Made by a program: the position numbers and the translations under genes. A DNA stretch of 26,862 nucleotides from Flavobacteriales bacterium (GTDB taxonomy: Bacteria > Bacteroidota > Bacteroidia > Flavobacteriales > Flavobacteriaceae). This document shows, piece by piece, positions 7,890-14,877 of this stretch. Numbering within the stretch: the first letter of the stretch is position 1; every line of letters begins with the position of its first letter. Location of the stretch: positions 1 through 26,862 of the forward strand of contig PDQE01000075.1 in the NCBI GenBank assembly GCA_002747735.1, given 5' to 3'. The notes under the pieces were generated by a model. It was not told the DNA's origin. It did no database searches and saw only the letters and a list, made by a program, of their open reading frames with translations.

Positions 7890-9092
7890 TTGAACTTTCC
7901 ACATTACATAGCCAAACGGTATCTATTTACCAAAAGCAGTAACAATGCCATAAATATTATAACATTTATTGCCGCTTTGGGGGTTGTTGTTGGTACGATA
8001 GCCTTGTTTATAGTTTTATCGGTTTTTTCAGGCCTTAAAGAATTTAGCCTTAGTTTTATTAATATGGCCGATCCGGATTTAAAAATAACCGCTGCACAAG
8101 GAAAGTCTTTTTTCTTTACAGATAGTTTAGAAAATGTATTAAACCAAAAAGACATTGCGGTTTATAGCAAAGTGGTGGAGGAAAAGGCGTTTTTTAATTA
8201 TAAAAACAAATCTACCGTTGCCAATATAAAAGGTGTAGATACTAACTATCTTTCCATAAATCCCATAGACAGTGTTATTTATGATGGCAATTGGTTAGAT
8301 TTTGATGCTCCGACAACAGCTGTAGTAGGGAATAATATATCAGCTCAGTTATCCATGGGTGTTTATGATGTTATTAACCCATTAAAAGTATATGTTCCTA
8401 AACCGGGAAAAGGCTATATCAATAATCCTAAAAATGCTTTTAATCAAATAAATATACAACCGGTGGGCGTTTTTAGGCTTACCGAAGAAATAGACAAAAA
8501 GTATGTTTTTGTACCATTGGAAACTATTCAAAAATTGTTAAAATACAAACCAAATGAATTAAGTTCCTTAGAGCTAAAACTGGTTGAGGGTGCAAAGCCC
8601 AAGGAAGTTGCAAAATCACTCCGAGTCGCATTGGGCAATGGTTTTGCCGTTAAAACCCGAATGCAACTTAACGCTCTGTATTACAAGATGATAAATACAG
8701 AAAACTTTGTTTCTTATCTTATTTTTACTCTTATTCTAATTATAGCTATGTTTAATATAGTTGGAGCCATTATTATGATGATATTAGACAAAAGAGAAAA
8801 TCTATATACACTATTCAGCCTGGGCACTAATCTCAAAGAGATTAAAAAAATATTTGTTTATCAAGGGTTTTTATTAACGTTTTACAGTTTAGTGTTTGGC
8901 TTAATAATTGCCGTAACAATAGTACTGTTGCAAAAATTTTACGGTTTTATTATGATAACACCATCGTTGCCATACCCCGTAAAATTTACGTATAGCAACA
9001 TGTCTGTAGTTATTGTAACCATACTACTCCTCGGTTATATTGCGGCATTGATTGCCAGTAGCCGGATTTCAAAAAAGTTGATTGAACGTTGA
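7890..9092 (+). CDS. LolC/LolE-type ABC transporter permease
   Basis: A 400-residue FtsX/MacB-type permease. One N-terminal membrane helix (about 22-45) precedes a roughly 220-residue periplasmic domain, and three C-terminal helices lie near 275-300, 322-345 and 372-392. The opening FPHYIAKRYLFTKSSNNAINIITFIA matches the lipoprotein-releasing LolC/E group, which moves outer-membrane lipoproteins off the inner membrane with the ATPase LolD. No lolD is nearby, which is normal for Bacteroidota. The start codon appears to be TTG, two bases after the rbfA stop; no ATG is available that keeps the conserved N-terminus. Translational coupling to rbfA is likely. Confidence 0.85.
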   Translation: MNFPHYIAKRYLFTKSSNNAINIITFIAALGVVVGTIALFIVLSVFSGLKEFSLSFINMADPDLKITAAQGKSFFFTDSLENVLNQKDIAVYSKVVEEKAFFNYKNKSTVANIKGVDTNYLSINPIDSVIYDGNWLDFDAPTTAVVGNNISAQLSMGVYDVINPLKVYVPKPGKGYINNPKNAFNQINIQPVGVFRLTEEIDKKYVFVPLETIQKLLKYKPNELSSLELKLVEGAKPKEVAKSLRVALGNGFAVKTRMQLNALYYKMINTENFVSYLIFTLILIIAMFNIVGAIIMMILDKRENLYTLFSLGTNLKEIKKIFVYQGFLLTFYSLVFGLIIAVTIVLLQKFYGFIMITPSLPYPVKFTYSNMSVVIVTILLLGYIAALIASSRISKKLIER

Positions 9093-9158
9093 GTTTGTTA
9101 TAAAAAAGTGTAATATTGGCGTAAATTTTGAAGTATATACTTTACGATAATATCAATT

Positions 9159-10619
9159 ATGCAAAAATTTATAATACTCTTAGCATTTTTATTCGGCTCT
9201 ATGGTACATTCGCAGAGTAGTTATTTTGTGTGCCCTACCGGAGATAATGGTTGGGAAGGTAGTAAAAAACAGCCTTGGAAAACAATTCAGTTTGGGCTAA
9301 ATCAACTTTTTCCCGGAGACACACTCAATATTATAAAAGGCGTTTATAACGAAAAGTTAGAACTTGCCAAAAGCGGTACTTCTGAAATGGAGATTACCAT
9401 AAAAAGCTATAACGGAGAGGTTATCATTGATGCTACGGCTATAAAATCTCAGAATGCTATTCTAAAAATTAAAAATCAATCTTTTATAAGCATTACAGGA
9501 ATTGAATTTGCCAATAATATTCAAAATTTTGCAGCCGGAATATCAATTGAAGGCAGTGGTACCAACATAACCATAGAAAACTGTACTATCCGAGATATAC
9601 ATTTTTCTGATAATCCCAGTAAAAAAGCTACTCCACGTAGAAATGCACAAGGAATAATTGTTTATGGAAATAATGAAAAACCATTAAAAAATATTTTTCT
9701 TAAAAATAACAGGCTCTATAATTGCCGGTTGGGTTACAGTGAAGGATTAGCGGTTAACGGCAATGTAGATGGTTTTGAAATTACAGGCAACCAAGTGCAT
9801 GATTTAACGAACATAGGTATTGACGTTATAGGCCATGAAGGCGTTTGTCCTATTCCCGAAAAAGACCAGGCAAGAAATGGATTGGTAATGGGTAATACAG
9901 TGTATCATTGTATTTCGTCGTATGCTACCTCAGCAGGAATTTACATAGATGGCGGTAAAAATGTATCCGTTTTAAACAATACAGTTTATAACAATGGTTA
10001 TGGCATAGAAGTAGGTTGTGAAAACAAAGGTAAACAAACCGCAGCCATAACGGTGAGAAACAATGTAATTTATAATAATGAAATAGCCGGCTTGGCTATT
10101 GGCGGATTTGACTTAAAAAAAACCGGTATAGTTACAAATAGTACATTCTACAATAATACACTTTATAAAAATACGAATGGAAAAAAAGGCATATCAGAAA
10201 TTTTACTAACTGCCGCTGAGGACTGTAAATTATTCAACAATGTTGTTTTTACTGATGATAAAAGTAATGCGGTTATAAGCGTCTATCCCAATAAAAACAT
10301 AGCGTTAGATTTTAATGCTTATTATTCACAATCCGGAGAGGGTAATCTTAAGTTTACTTGGGAAGATAACTATTATGAAAATTTTCGATTTTACAAACAG
10401 GCCAGTGGACAAGATTACAATTCTATAATTGGAAATCCGCAGTTTAGAAGTGAAGAAGGTGATAAATTTAATTTTAGCCTTAAGCCAAATTCAATGCTAA
10501 TTGATTCCGGTAATCCAAATCACACAATTTTAGAAAACGAAAAGGACTTTGAAAATATGCCCAGAAAAACTGACGGAAGAATAGATATAGGAGCGTTTGA
10601 ATATAACGGGCAGGAATGA
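9159..10619 (+). CDS. Secreted right-handed parallel beta-helix protein
   Basis: A 486-residue exported protein. A signal peptide of about 18 residues ends in VHSQ. It is followed by the sequence YFVCPTGDNGWEGSKKQPWKTI near residue 22, typical of DUF1565/pectate-lyase-like beta-helix proteins. From about residue 95 to 330 there are repeating N-rich coils (NIFLKNNRLYNC, NVSVLNNTVYNNGYGIEV, AITVRNNVIYNNEIAGLAI), the mark of a parallel beta helix. The ending RIDIGAFEYNGQE is the common capping motif of such surface proteins. No type IX secretion C-terminal domain is visible. The fold suggests polysaccharide binding or cleavage, but no catalytic residues can be assigned. Confidence 0.85.
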   Translation: MQKFIILLAFLFGSMVHSQSSYFVCPTGDNGWEGSKKQPWKTIQFGLNQLFPGDTLNIIKGVYNEKLELAKSGTSEMEITIKSYNGEVIIDATAIKSQNAILKIKNQSFISITGIEFANNIQNFAAGISIEGSGTNITIENCTIRDIHFSDNPSKKATPRRNAQGIIVYGNNEKPLKNIFLKNNRLYNCRLGYSEGLAVNGNVDGFEITGNQVHDLTNIGIDVIGHEGVCPIPEKDQARNGLVMGNTVYHCISSYATSAGIYIDGGKNVSVLNNTVYNNGYGIEVGCENKGKQTAAITVRNNVIYNNEIAGLAIGGFDLKKTGIVTNSTFYNNTLYKNTNGKKGISEILLTAAEDCKLFNNVVFTDDKSNAVISVYPNKNIALDFNAYYSQSGEGNLKFTWEDNYYENFRFYKQASGQDYNSIIGNPQFRSEEGDKFNFSLKPNSMLIDSGNPNHTILENEKDFENMPRKTDGRIDIGAFEYNGQE

Positions 10620-10717
10620 GTAGCCATTCTGTTCCACAAATTGCGGATTAGGAAGACAAACCGGCAGGCATATTTTAGTACCGTGCCCTCTGCTTCTTGT
10701 TTTGTTTATGGTGTATT

Positions 10718-10880
10718 ATACCAAATCTAATATATAATGCTACATATAATTGGATAAATTTTCACTTCTACTACGTTAAAAATACTCGCCATAGCTAAAG
10801 CTATGTCTGCGTTTTTTGCCTTGTATAAGTGAAAATTCACACCCAAATCCAATATAGCATTATATATTTAGATTTAGTAT
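10718..10880. repeat. Palindromic MITE-like element, copy 1 (complete)
   Basis: A 163 bp non-coding element with imperfect terminal inverted repeats of about 25 bp: the left end opens ATACCAAATCTAATATATAA and the right end closes with its near reverse complement. The inverted repeat continues inward for about 25 more bases around AATTTTCACTT/AAGTGAAAATT. The centre is a perfect palindrome, CATAGCT-AA-AGCTATG (10790-10805). The whole unit can fold into one long hairpin. It carries no ORF. A second copy in inverted orientation lies at 12767-12904. The size, inverted ends and absence of coding capacity fit a miniature inverted-repeat element. Confidence 0.85.
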
Positions 10881-10936
10881 TAATGTGTATCGGTAATTGA
10901 AAACTTTTTTTATTACCTTATCTCTTTCCAAATTTG

Positions 10937-10944
10937 TATTTTTG
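10937..10944 (+). promoter_or_regulatory. trpS: TAnnTTTG -7 box for trpS
   Basis: TATTTTTG matches the consensus exactly and lies 18 bp before the ATG at 10963. It also rules against the longer in-frame start at 10897, which would lie upstream of the promoter. The complete MITE-like element ends 56 bp upstream. Confidence 0.55.
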
Positions 10945-10962
10945 TGTTTCAAAAATTTTAAC

Positions 10963-11931
10963 ATGGCAAGAATACTCACCGGAGTACAGAGTACGGGAAC
11001 CCCTCATTTAGGAAATTTGTTGGGAGCTATAATTCCTGCAATACAAATGGCAAATAATCCCAAAAACGAGTCATTTCTTTTTATAGCGGATATGCATACG
11101 CTTACGCAGATAAAAGACGGACCTACTATTAAAGAAAACACTTACAGTACGGCAGCAACATGGTTGGCCTTTGGATTGGATATAGAAAAAACGGTATTTT
11201 ACCGGCAGAGCCATGTGCCGCAGACTACGGAACTTACCTGGTATTTGAGCTGTTTTTACCCGTATCAACGCCTTACTTTGGCCCATAGTTTTAAAGATAA
11301 AGCAGACCGGTTGGAAGATGTAAATGCAGGATTATTTACTTACCCTATGCTTATGGCAGCAGATATCTTATTGTACGATGCTGATATTGTGCCTGTTGGA
11401 AAAGACCAATTACAGCATCTGGAAATGACCAGAGATGTGGCAAACAGGTTTAATCATAGAATGGGTAATACCTTGGTGCCACCGAAAGCTCAAGTACAGG
11501 AAAATGTAAAGATAGTACCTGGTATAGATGGTGAAAAAATGAGTAAATCCAGAGGAAATGAGATTAATTTGTTTCTGGACGATAAAAAATTGCGAAAACG
11601 CATTATGAAAATCCAAACGGACAGTACCCCTTTGGAAGCTCCTAAAAATCCGGACACTTGTAATTTATTTAATTTGTACAAATTAATTGCTAATGAAACT
11701 CAAATAGCCGAAATGCGAGCCAATTATGAAGGCGGCAATTATGGTTATGGTACTGCTAAACAAGCATTTTTTGAACTATTAATAGAAAAATTTGCAAATG
11801 AACGGGAAAAGTATCATTACTATATGAATAACTTGGATGAAGTGGATAAAATACTGGCCATTGGCGAAAAGAGAGCACAAAAAATTGCTGACGAGGTCTT
11901 GTTAAGAGTGAGAGGGAAGTTGGGATATTAA
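10963..11931 (+). CDS. trpS: Tryptophan--tRNA ligase TrpRS
   Basis: A 322-residue class I aminoacyl-tRNA synthetase that charges tRNA-Trp. The N-terminus MARILTGVQSTGTPHLGNLLG contains the HIGH-equivalent PHLGN at about residues 14-18, and the KMSKS loop is intact as GEKMSKSRGNE near residue 190. The MLMAADILLYDADIVPVGKDQ segment is the tryptophan-binding region of bacterial TrpRS. An in-frame ATG 66 bp upstream exists, but family N-termini and the promoter box at 10937 place the real start here. It is a single gene, flanked by the two inverted palindromic repeats and converging on the small membrane-protein gene. Confidence 0.96.
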   Translation: MARILTGVQSTGTPHLGNLLGAIIPAIQMANNPKNESFLFIADMHTLTQIKDGPTIKENTYSTAATWLAFGLDIEKTVFYRQSHVPQTTELTWYLSCFYPYQRLTLAHSFKDKADRLEDVNAGLFTYPMLMAADILLYDADIVPVGKDQLQHLEMTRDVANRFNHRMGNTLVPPKAQVQENVKIVPGIDGEKMSKSRGNEINLFLDDKKLRKRIMKIQTDSTPLEAPKNPDTCNLFNLYKLIANETQIAEMRANYEGGNYGYGTAKQAFFELLIEKFANEREKYHYYMNNLDEVDKILAIGEKRAQKIADEVLLRVRGKLGY

Positions 11932-11978
11932 AGCAGAATGAGATGATTTTTTAACTCTGAGTCATCCGTTTTTTAGGC

Positions 11979-12233
11979 TTAGAGAGCAATTAAGCTCTGC
12001 AAAAAATTGTATAATTTTTCACCCAGTACATAACCCAAACCGAGGATAAGAGGATACCCAAAAAATAACCATAAATAATCCGTTAACCTTGTGGTTGATA
12101 AAGCAACAGTACCTTTGTTACTTATTCTGGCAATAAAGTCATACCAAGATAATAATCCCAATTTTCTGATTATGCTGTTGGCCACAATAGCCACAATTAA
12201 AATAACTATGCCAATTATATATAGCTTAAACAT
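11979..12233 (-). CDS. Small two-helix membrane protein, function unknown
   Basis: An 84-residue protein with a hydrophobic N-terminal helix (about residues 3-22), an amphipathic or charged middle (IRKLGLLSWYDFIARISNKG) and a second hydrophobic region around residues 50-70 (LWLFFGYPLILGLGYVLG). The composition and clean reading frame look like a genuine inner-membrane protein, and similar small proteins occur in Flavobacteriia, but I cannot name a family. It converges on trpS with a 47 bp gap. Its ATG sits about ten bases beyond a terminator-like hairpin on its own strand, leaving no room for a promoter in between. Confidence 0.65.
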   Translation of the reverse strand: MFKLYIIGIVILIVAIVANSIIRKLGLLSWYDFIARISNKGTVALSTTRLTDYLWLFFGYPLILGLGYVLGEKLYNFLQSLIAL

Positions 12234-12244
12234 AAGGCTAAGAT

Positions 12245-12277
12245 AAAAAAAAGCCTGCCTTTTCAGGCAGACTTTTT
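12245..12277 (-). terminator. Intrinsic terminator-like hairpin, bidirectional
   Basis: Arms at 12251-12259 and 12266-12274 pair over nine positions around a six-base loop. Read on the minus strand, position four is a G-U wobble and the stem is followed by eight T residues. Read on the plus strand, the same position is a C-A mismatch and the stem is followed by five T residues. The minus-strand version is the stronger terminator. It ends about ten bases before the start codon of the small membrane-protein gene, so it could act as an attenuator, as a stop for transcripts from the right, or on the plus strand. Confidence 0.6.
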
Positions 12278-12306
12278 ACTAACTAACTATCAACTTAAAC
12301 TAATCT

Positions 12307-12441
12307 ATGAATTTTTTTCTGGCCAATTATTTTACATTGGCTTTATTTTTTTTTCTGGGAAGTAAAAGTTGCCTGCGTAGCAGAGCAACTTTTACTGTAA
12401 TTTCTGCAATTTTCCCACTTATCGAACAGGTAATACTTTAA
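12307..12441 (+). other. Short ORF (44 codons), possible remnant of an exported protein gene
   Basis: An ATG-initiated frame begins with a hydrophobic stretch resembling a signal peptide (NYFTLALFFFLGSKSC) and ends after IEQVIL. It is preceded by a hairpin terminator and a purine/T-poor leader made of short ctaa and aact repeats, an arrangement I associate with leaders of exported-protein genes in Flavobacteriia. The frame runs through a strong palindrome at 12361-12396, which is unusual for coding DNA. No family is recognisable. It could be the decayed 5' end of a larger gene, or a chance frame. Confidence 0.25.
12361..12396. repeat. Strong 12 bp-arm palindrome
   Basis: AGTAAAAGTTGC (12361-12372) and GCAACTTTTACT (12385-12396) are perfect reverse complements. 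The spacer holds a further CTGC-GTA-GCAG hairpin with one unpaired A. The total is 16 base pairs with a three-base loop. Neither strand has a long T-run directly after it, so it is not a typical terminator. Confidence 0.8.
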
Positions 12442-12766
12442 TTTGAAATTTTTTAGTGTATGTTTCTTTTTAGGAACTTTTAATCAAGTTTACTTTATGT
12501 TTCATACAGCTAAAGAAAATTAAGTATTACTACTTTTTATATTTGTTTTAAATTTTAAGAACTTTCATTGATAAAACAATAACCGTGCTAAAATTCCTAC
12601 CCCGTTTTAAGAAAAAATAAAAATAATTTATAACACGCTGATATACAGGAATAAAGAAATTAATTTTTTTGCTAATTAATATCAAATAAGTTTATTCACA
12701 TTATTTATGTGGGGTTTAACCCGTTTGTTTTATTGTATTGATGTTAAGTTTGTGGTTTTGTGAATA
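12442..12766. other. Non-coding AT-rich stretch
   Basis: No credible ORF, RNA gene or consensus promoter is visible on either strand. The only notable item is a small perfect inverted repeat, GGGTT-T-AACCC, at 12712-12722. It may be spacer or decayed DNA, in keeping with the repeat and the possible gene remnant beside it. Confidence 0.5.
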
Positions 12767-12904
12767 ATACCAAATCTAATATATAATGCTATATTGGATT
12801 TGGATGTGAATTTTCACTTATACAAGGCAAAAAACGCAGACATAGCCTTAGCTATGGCGAGTATTTTTAACGCAATAGAAGTGAAAATTTATCCAATTAT
12901 ATGT
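12767..12904. repeat. Palindromic MITE-like element, copy 2 (right end missing)
   Basis: This 138 bp copy matches the reverse complement of the element at 10718-10880, with five substitutions and one single-base gap by my alignment. The central palindrome is CATAGC-CT-TAGCTATG with one changed base. Homology stops after ATTATATGT, so the outer 25 bp inverted repeat at its right end is absent. The two copies point in opposite directions and bracket trpS and the small membrane-protein gene. Confidence 0.85.
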
Positions 12905-13302
12905 GTCTGCTTCCGTAATCTACAATATTCGCTTATTTTATGGTATATTCAGTTCTTATAACGAAGATTTGATGAATAATCCGGAATATTCTATCCCAAA
13001 ATTTTTAATAGTTCATTAGATTAATGGCCACAAGCATTGCTACCCACAAAATCTTTGGTAAACTAAATCAAGTATTAAGTTGAAAACCGGATATTTTTTA
13101 TCTGAAAAGTTGTAATAGGAAATCATTTAAGAAAGTATAAGACCTTATAATAATTATACCATTTAAAACAATAAAATGGGTGTATTTAAGTTATAAAACT
13201 GTTCATAACAACCTAAAACCGCCGTTGTTTCATTTTATAATTATTTTAAACATTTTTATAATATGGGTGGTTATAGGAACAACTAAACAAACTTAAAAGT
13301 AA
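12905..13302. other. Non-coding AT-rich region upstream of the ECF sigma gene
   Basis: No credible ORF or RNA gene is seen on either strand. The last 60 bases before the sigma-factor ATG contain TTTTATAATATG but no TAnnTTTG, so the sigma gene's promoter cannot be placed with confidence; it might be read by an alternative sigma factor. Confidence 0.4.
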
Positions 13303-13824
13303 ATGGCCACAGTAAAAAGCTTACATAAAGATGTATGTGCAGAGCAAGTATATGCCAGTATATTTAAAAAATTCTCTAAGGATATGCACAACTTTTTACG
13401 ATATAAATTTGGCGATGGATACAGCCCTGCAGACAAAGTACAGGAGGCTTTTATAAAGCTTTGGGATAACTGTAAAGACGTATCTCCTGAAAAAGCAAAA
13501 TCATTTTTGTTTACCACAGCCAATAATATGATGCTTAATGAAGTAAAGCATCAAAAGGTGGTTTTAAAACACCAGCAGAGTAAGCCCAAGCACTATACCA
13601 ATGAAAATCCGGAGTTCCTAATGGAGGAATCAGAATATATGAAAAAGTACCAGAGGGCTTTGGCTACATTAACAGAGGCTCAGCGGGTAGCTTTTTTAAT
13701 GAATAGAATAGAAGGTAAAAAACACAAAGAGATTGCAGAAATTTTGGGTATCTCCAGAAAGGGCGTAGAAAAGCGTATTTACGGTGCTTTGGATAAATTA
13801 CGTAAAGAAATAGACGGAATATAG
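13303..13824 (+). CDS. ECF sigma factor of the FecI-like type
   Basis: A 173-residue RNA polymerase sigma-70 family protein with only regions 2 and 4. Region 2 covers about residues 17-60 (NFLRYKFGDGYSPADKVQEAFIKLWDN). Region 4 covers about 112-165, with the helix-turn-helix KHKEIAEILGISRKGVEKRIYGALDKLRK. The arrangement with a FecR anti-sigma factor and a TonB receptor carrying a signalling domain identifies a cell-surface signalling system: receptor occupancy is relayed through FecR to free the sigma factor, which then transcribes the receptor operon. The gap to fecR is 117 bp, longer than usual, and holds a possible separate promoter and a hairpin. Confidence 0.92.
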   Translation: MATVKSLHKDVCAEQVYASIFKKFSKDMHNFLRYKFGDGYSPADKVQEAFIKLWDNCKDVSPEKAKSFLFTTANNMMLNEVKHQKVVLKHQQSKPKHYTNENPEFLMEESEYMKKYQRALATLTEAQRVAFLMNRIEGKKHKEIAEILGISRKGVEKRIYGALDKLRKEIDGI

Positions 13825-13846
13825 TAAAATATAAGGTAGGAATTTA

Positions 13847-13854
13847 TATTTTTG
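13847..13854 (+). promoter_or_regulatory. Possible internal promoter between sigma and anti-sigma genes
   Basis: TATTTTTG matches TAnnTTTG exactly, 87 bp before the fecR ATG. No TTTG -33 element is seen at normal spacing, so support is partial. A hairpin (GGGTGG at 13894-13899 with CCGCCC at 13907-13912, one G-U pair) lies downstream in the putative leader and lacks a T-run. Confidence 0.35.
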
Positions 13855-13941
13855 AAGTGTTACATAATAAACAAATAAAAAATTTAGAGTAAAGGGTGGG
13901 AGTTTTCCGCCCAAAATTGTTATGTAAATGTAAATGCTTAT

Positions 13942-14877
13942 ATGGAAAAAGAAATATTAATACAAAAATGGTTAGACGGCGAGTTAAATGCTACTGAAGA
14001 ATTGGCATTTAAGGCTATGCCTGAGTACAATTCCTACGCCAAAATTTCAGAAACTGCGAAGTTGTTTGCAGATGATTCATATAATGTAGATGCAGAATAC
14101 GATAAACTCAGTGAGATTATTGCTGCTAAACGAACCACAAAAACTGTTGGCCATCCTGTTAAACCAATAAACTGGATAAGGCCGCTGATACAGGTAGCTG
14201 CTATATTCATCGTGGGGTTAGCTGTTTATTTTGCACCTATTTATGATTCCACTACTACGATAAAAACATTAGCCGGTAACCAAAAAGTTACACAATTGCC
14301 TGATAATTCTACCGTAAAATTAAATGCGGCTTCTTTTATTCAGTATGAGAAAGGATCCTGGAAAGAGAACAGAAAAGTTAACTTAGTAGGTGAAGCCTAT
14401 TTTAAAGTAAAAAAAGGTTCACAGTTTGACGTAAAAACATGGTTGGGTACGGTAAGCGTTTTAGGTACACAATTTAGCGTAAAACAACGCAGCAATTACT
14501 TTGAGGTAATATGCTATGAAGGCTTGGTAAGTGTTAACTATAAGGGTAAAAAAATAAAATTGCCGGCAGGTAAAACCTTTAAACTAATAGACAATGAAGT
14601 TGTAGAAGGAAATACGAATGACACGGTTCCTTCTTGGTCAGAAAAACACATGAGCAGCTTTAAAAGTGTACCTTTTGGAGAAGTAGTGGCAGAGTTTGAA
14701 AGACAGTACAACGTAAAATTAGAAACTAATAACATAGATTTAGATCAGCTCTATACGGGTAGTTTTACCTTGGAAGATAGGAATTTAGCTTTAAAAGCTA
14801 TTGCTTTGCCTTTGGGATTACAATACAAAAAAACTGCTAACAATAAAATAGTGCTTATTAAACAAGAGAGTGACTAA
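13942..14877 (+). CDS. FecR-family anti-sigma factor
   Basis: A 311-residue inner-membrane anti-sigma factor. The cytoplasmic N-terminus (1-78) should bind the ECF sigma factor. A single membrane helix spans about 79-98 (IRPLIQVAAIFIVGLAVYFA). The periplasmic FecR domain runs from about 108 to 202, with QLPDNSTVKLNAASFIQYEKGSW and VNLVGEAYFKVKKGSQFDV as typical motifs. The C-terminal 70 residues (PFGEVVAEFERQYNVKLE onward) form the DUF4974-like STN-related domain found in Bacteroidota FecR proteins. It overlaps the receptor gene by 8 bp, indicating co-translation. Confidence 0.93.
   Translation: MEKEILIQKWLDGELNATEELAFKAMPEYNSYAKISETAKLFADDSYNVDAEYDKLSEIIAAKRTTKTVGHPVKPINWIRPLIQVAAIFIVGLAVYFAPIYDSTTTIKTLAGNQKVTQLPDNSTVKLNAASFIQYEKGSWKENRKVNLVGEAYFKVKKGSQFDVKTWLGTVSVLGTQFSVKQRSNYFEVICYEGLVSVNYKGKKIKLPAGKTFKLIDNEVVEGNTNDTVPSWSEKHMSSFKSVPFGEVVAEFERQYNVKLETNNIDLDQLYTGSFTLEDRNLALKAIALPLGLQYKKTANNKIVLIKQESD

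Noticed and set aside
10897..10962. In-frame N-terminal extension of trpS from an upstream ATG
   Set aside because: The added 22 residues are not TrpRS-like, and the stretch contains the TATTTTTG promoter box; the start at 10963 gives the normal N-terminus.
12301..12354. GCCAAT/ATTGGC hairpin followed by a T-rich run as a terminator
   Set aside because: The stem is six pairs with low GC and an eight-base loop, and no plus-strand transcript is evident there; support is too thin beside the stronger neighbouring hairpins.
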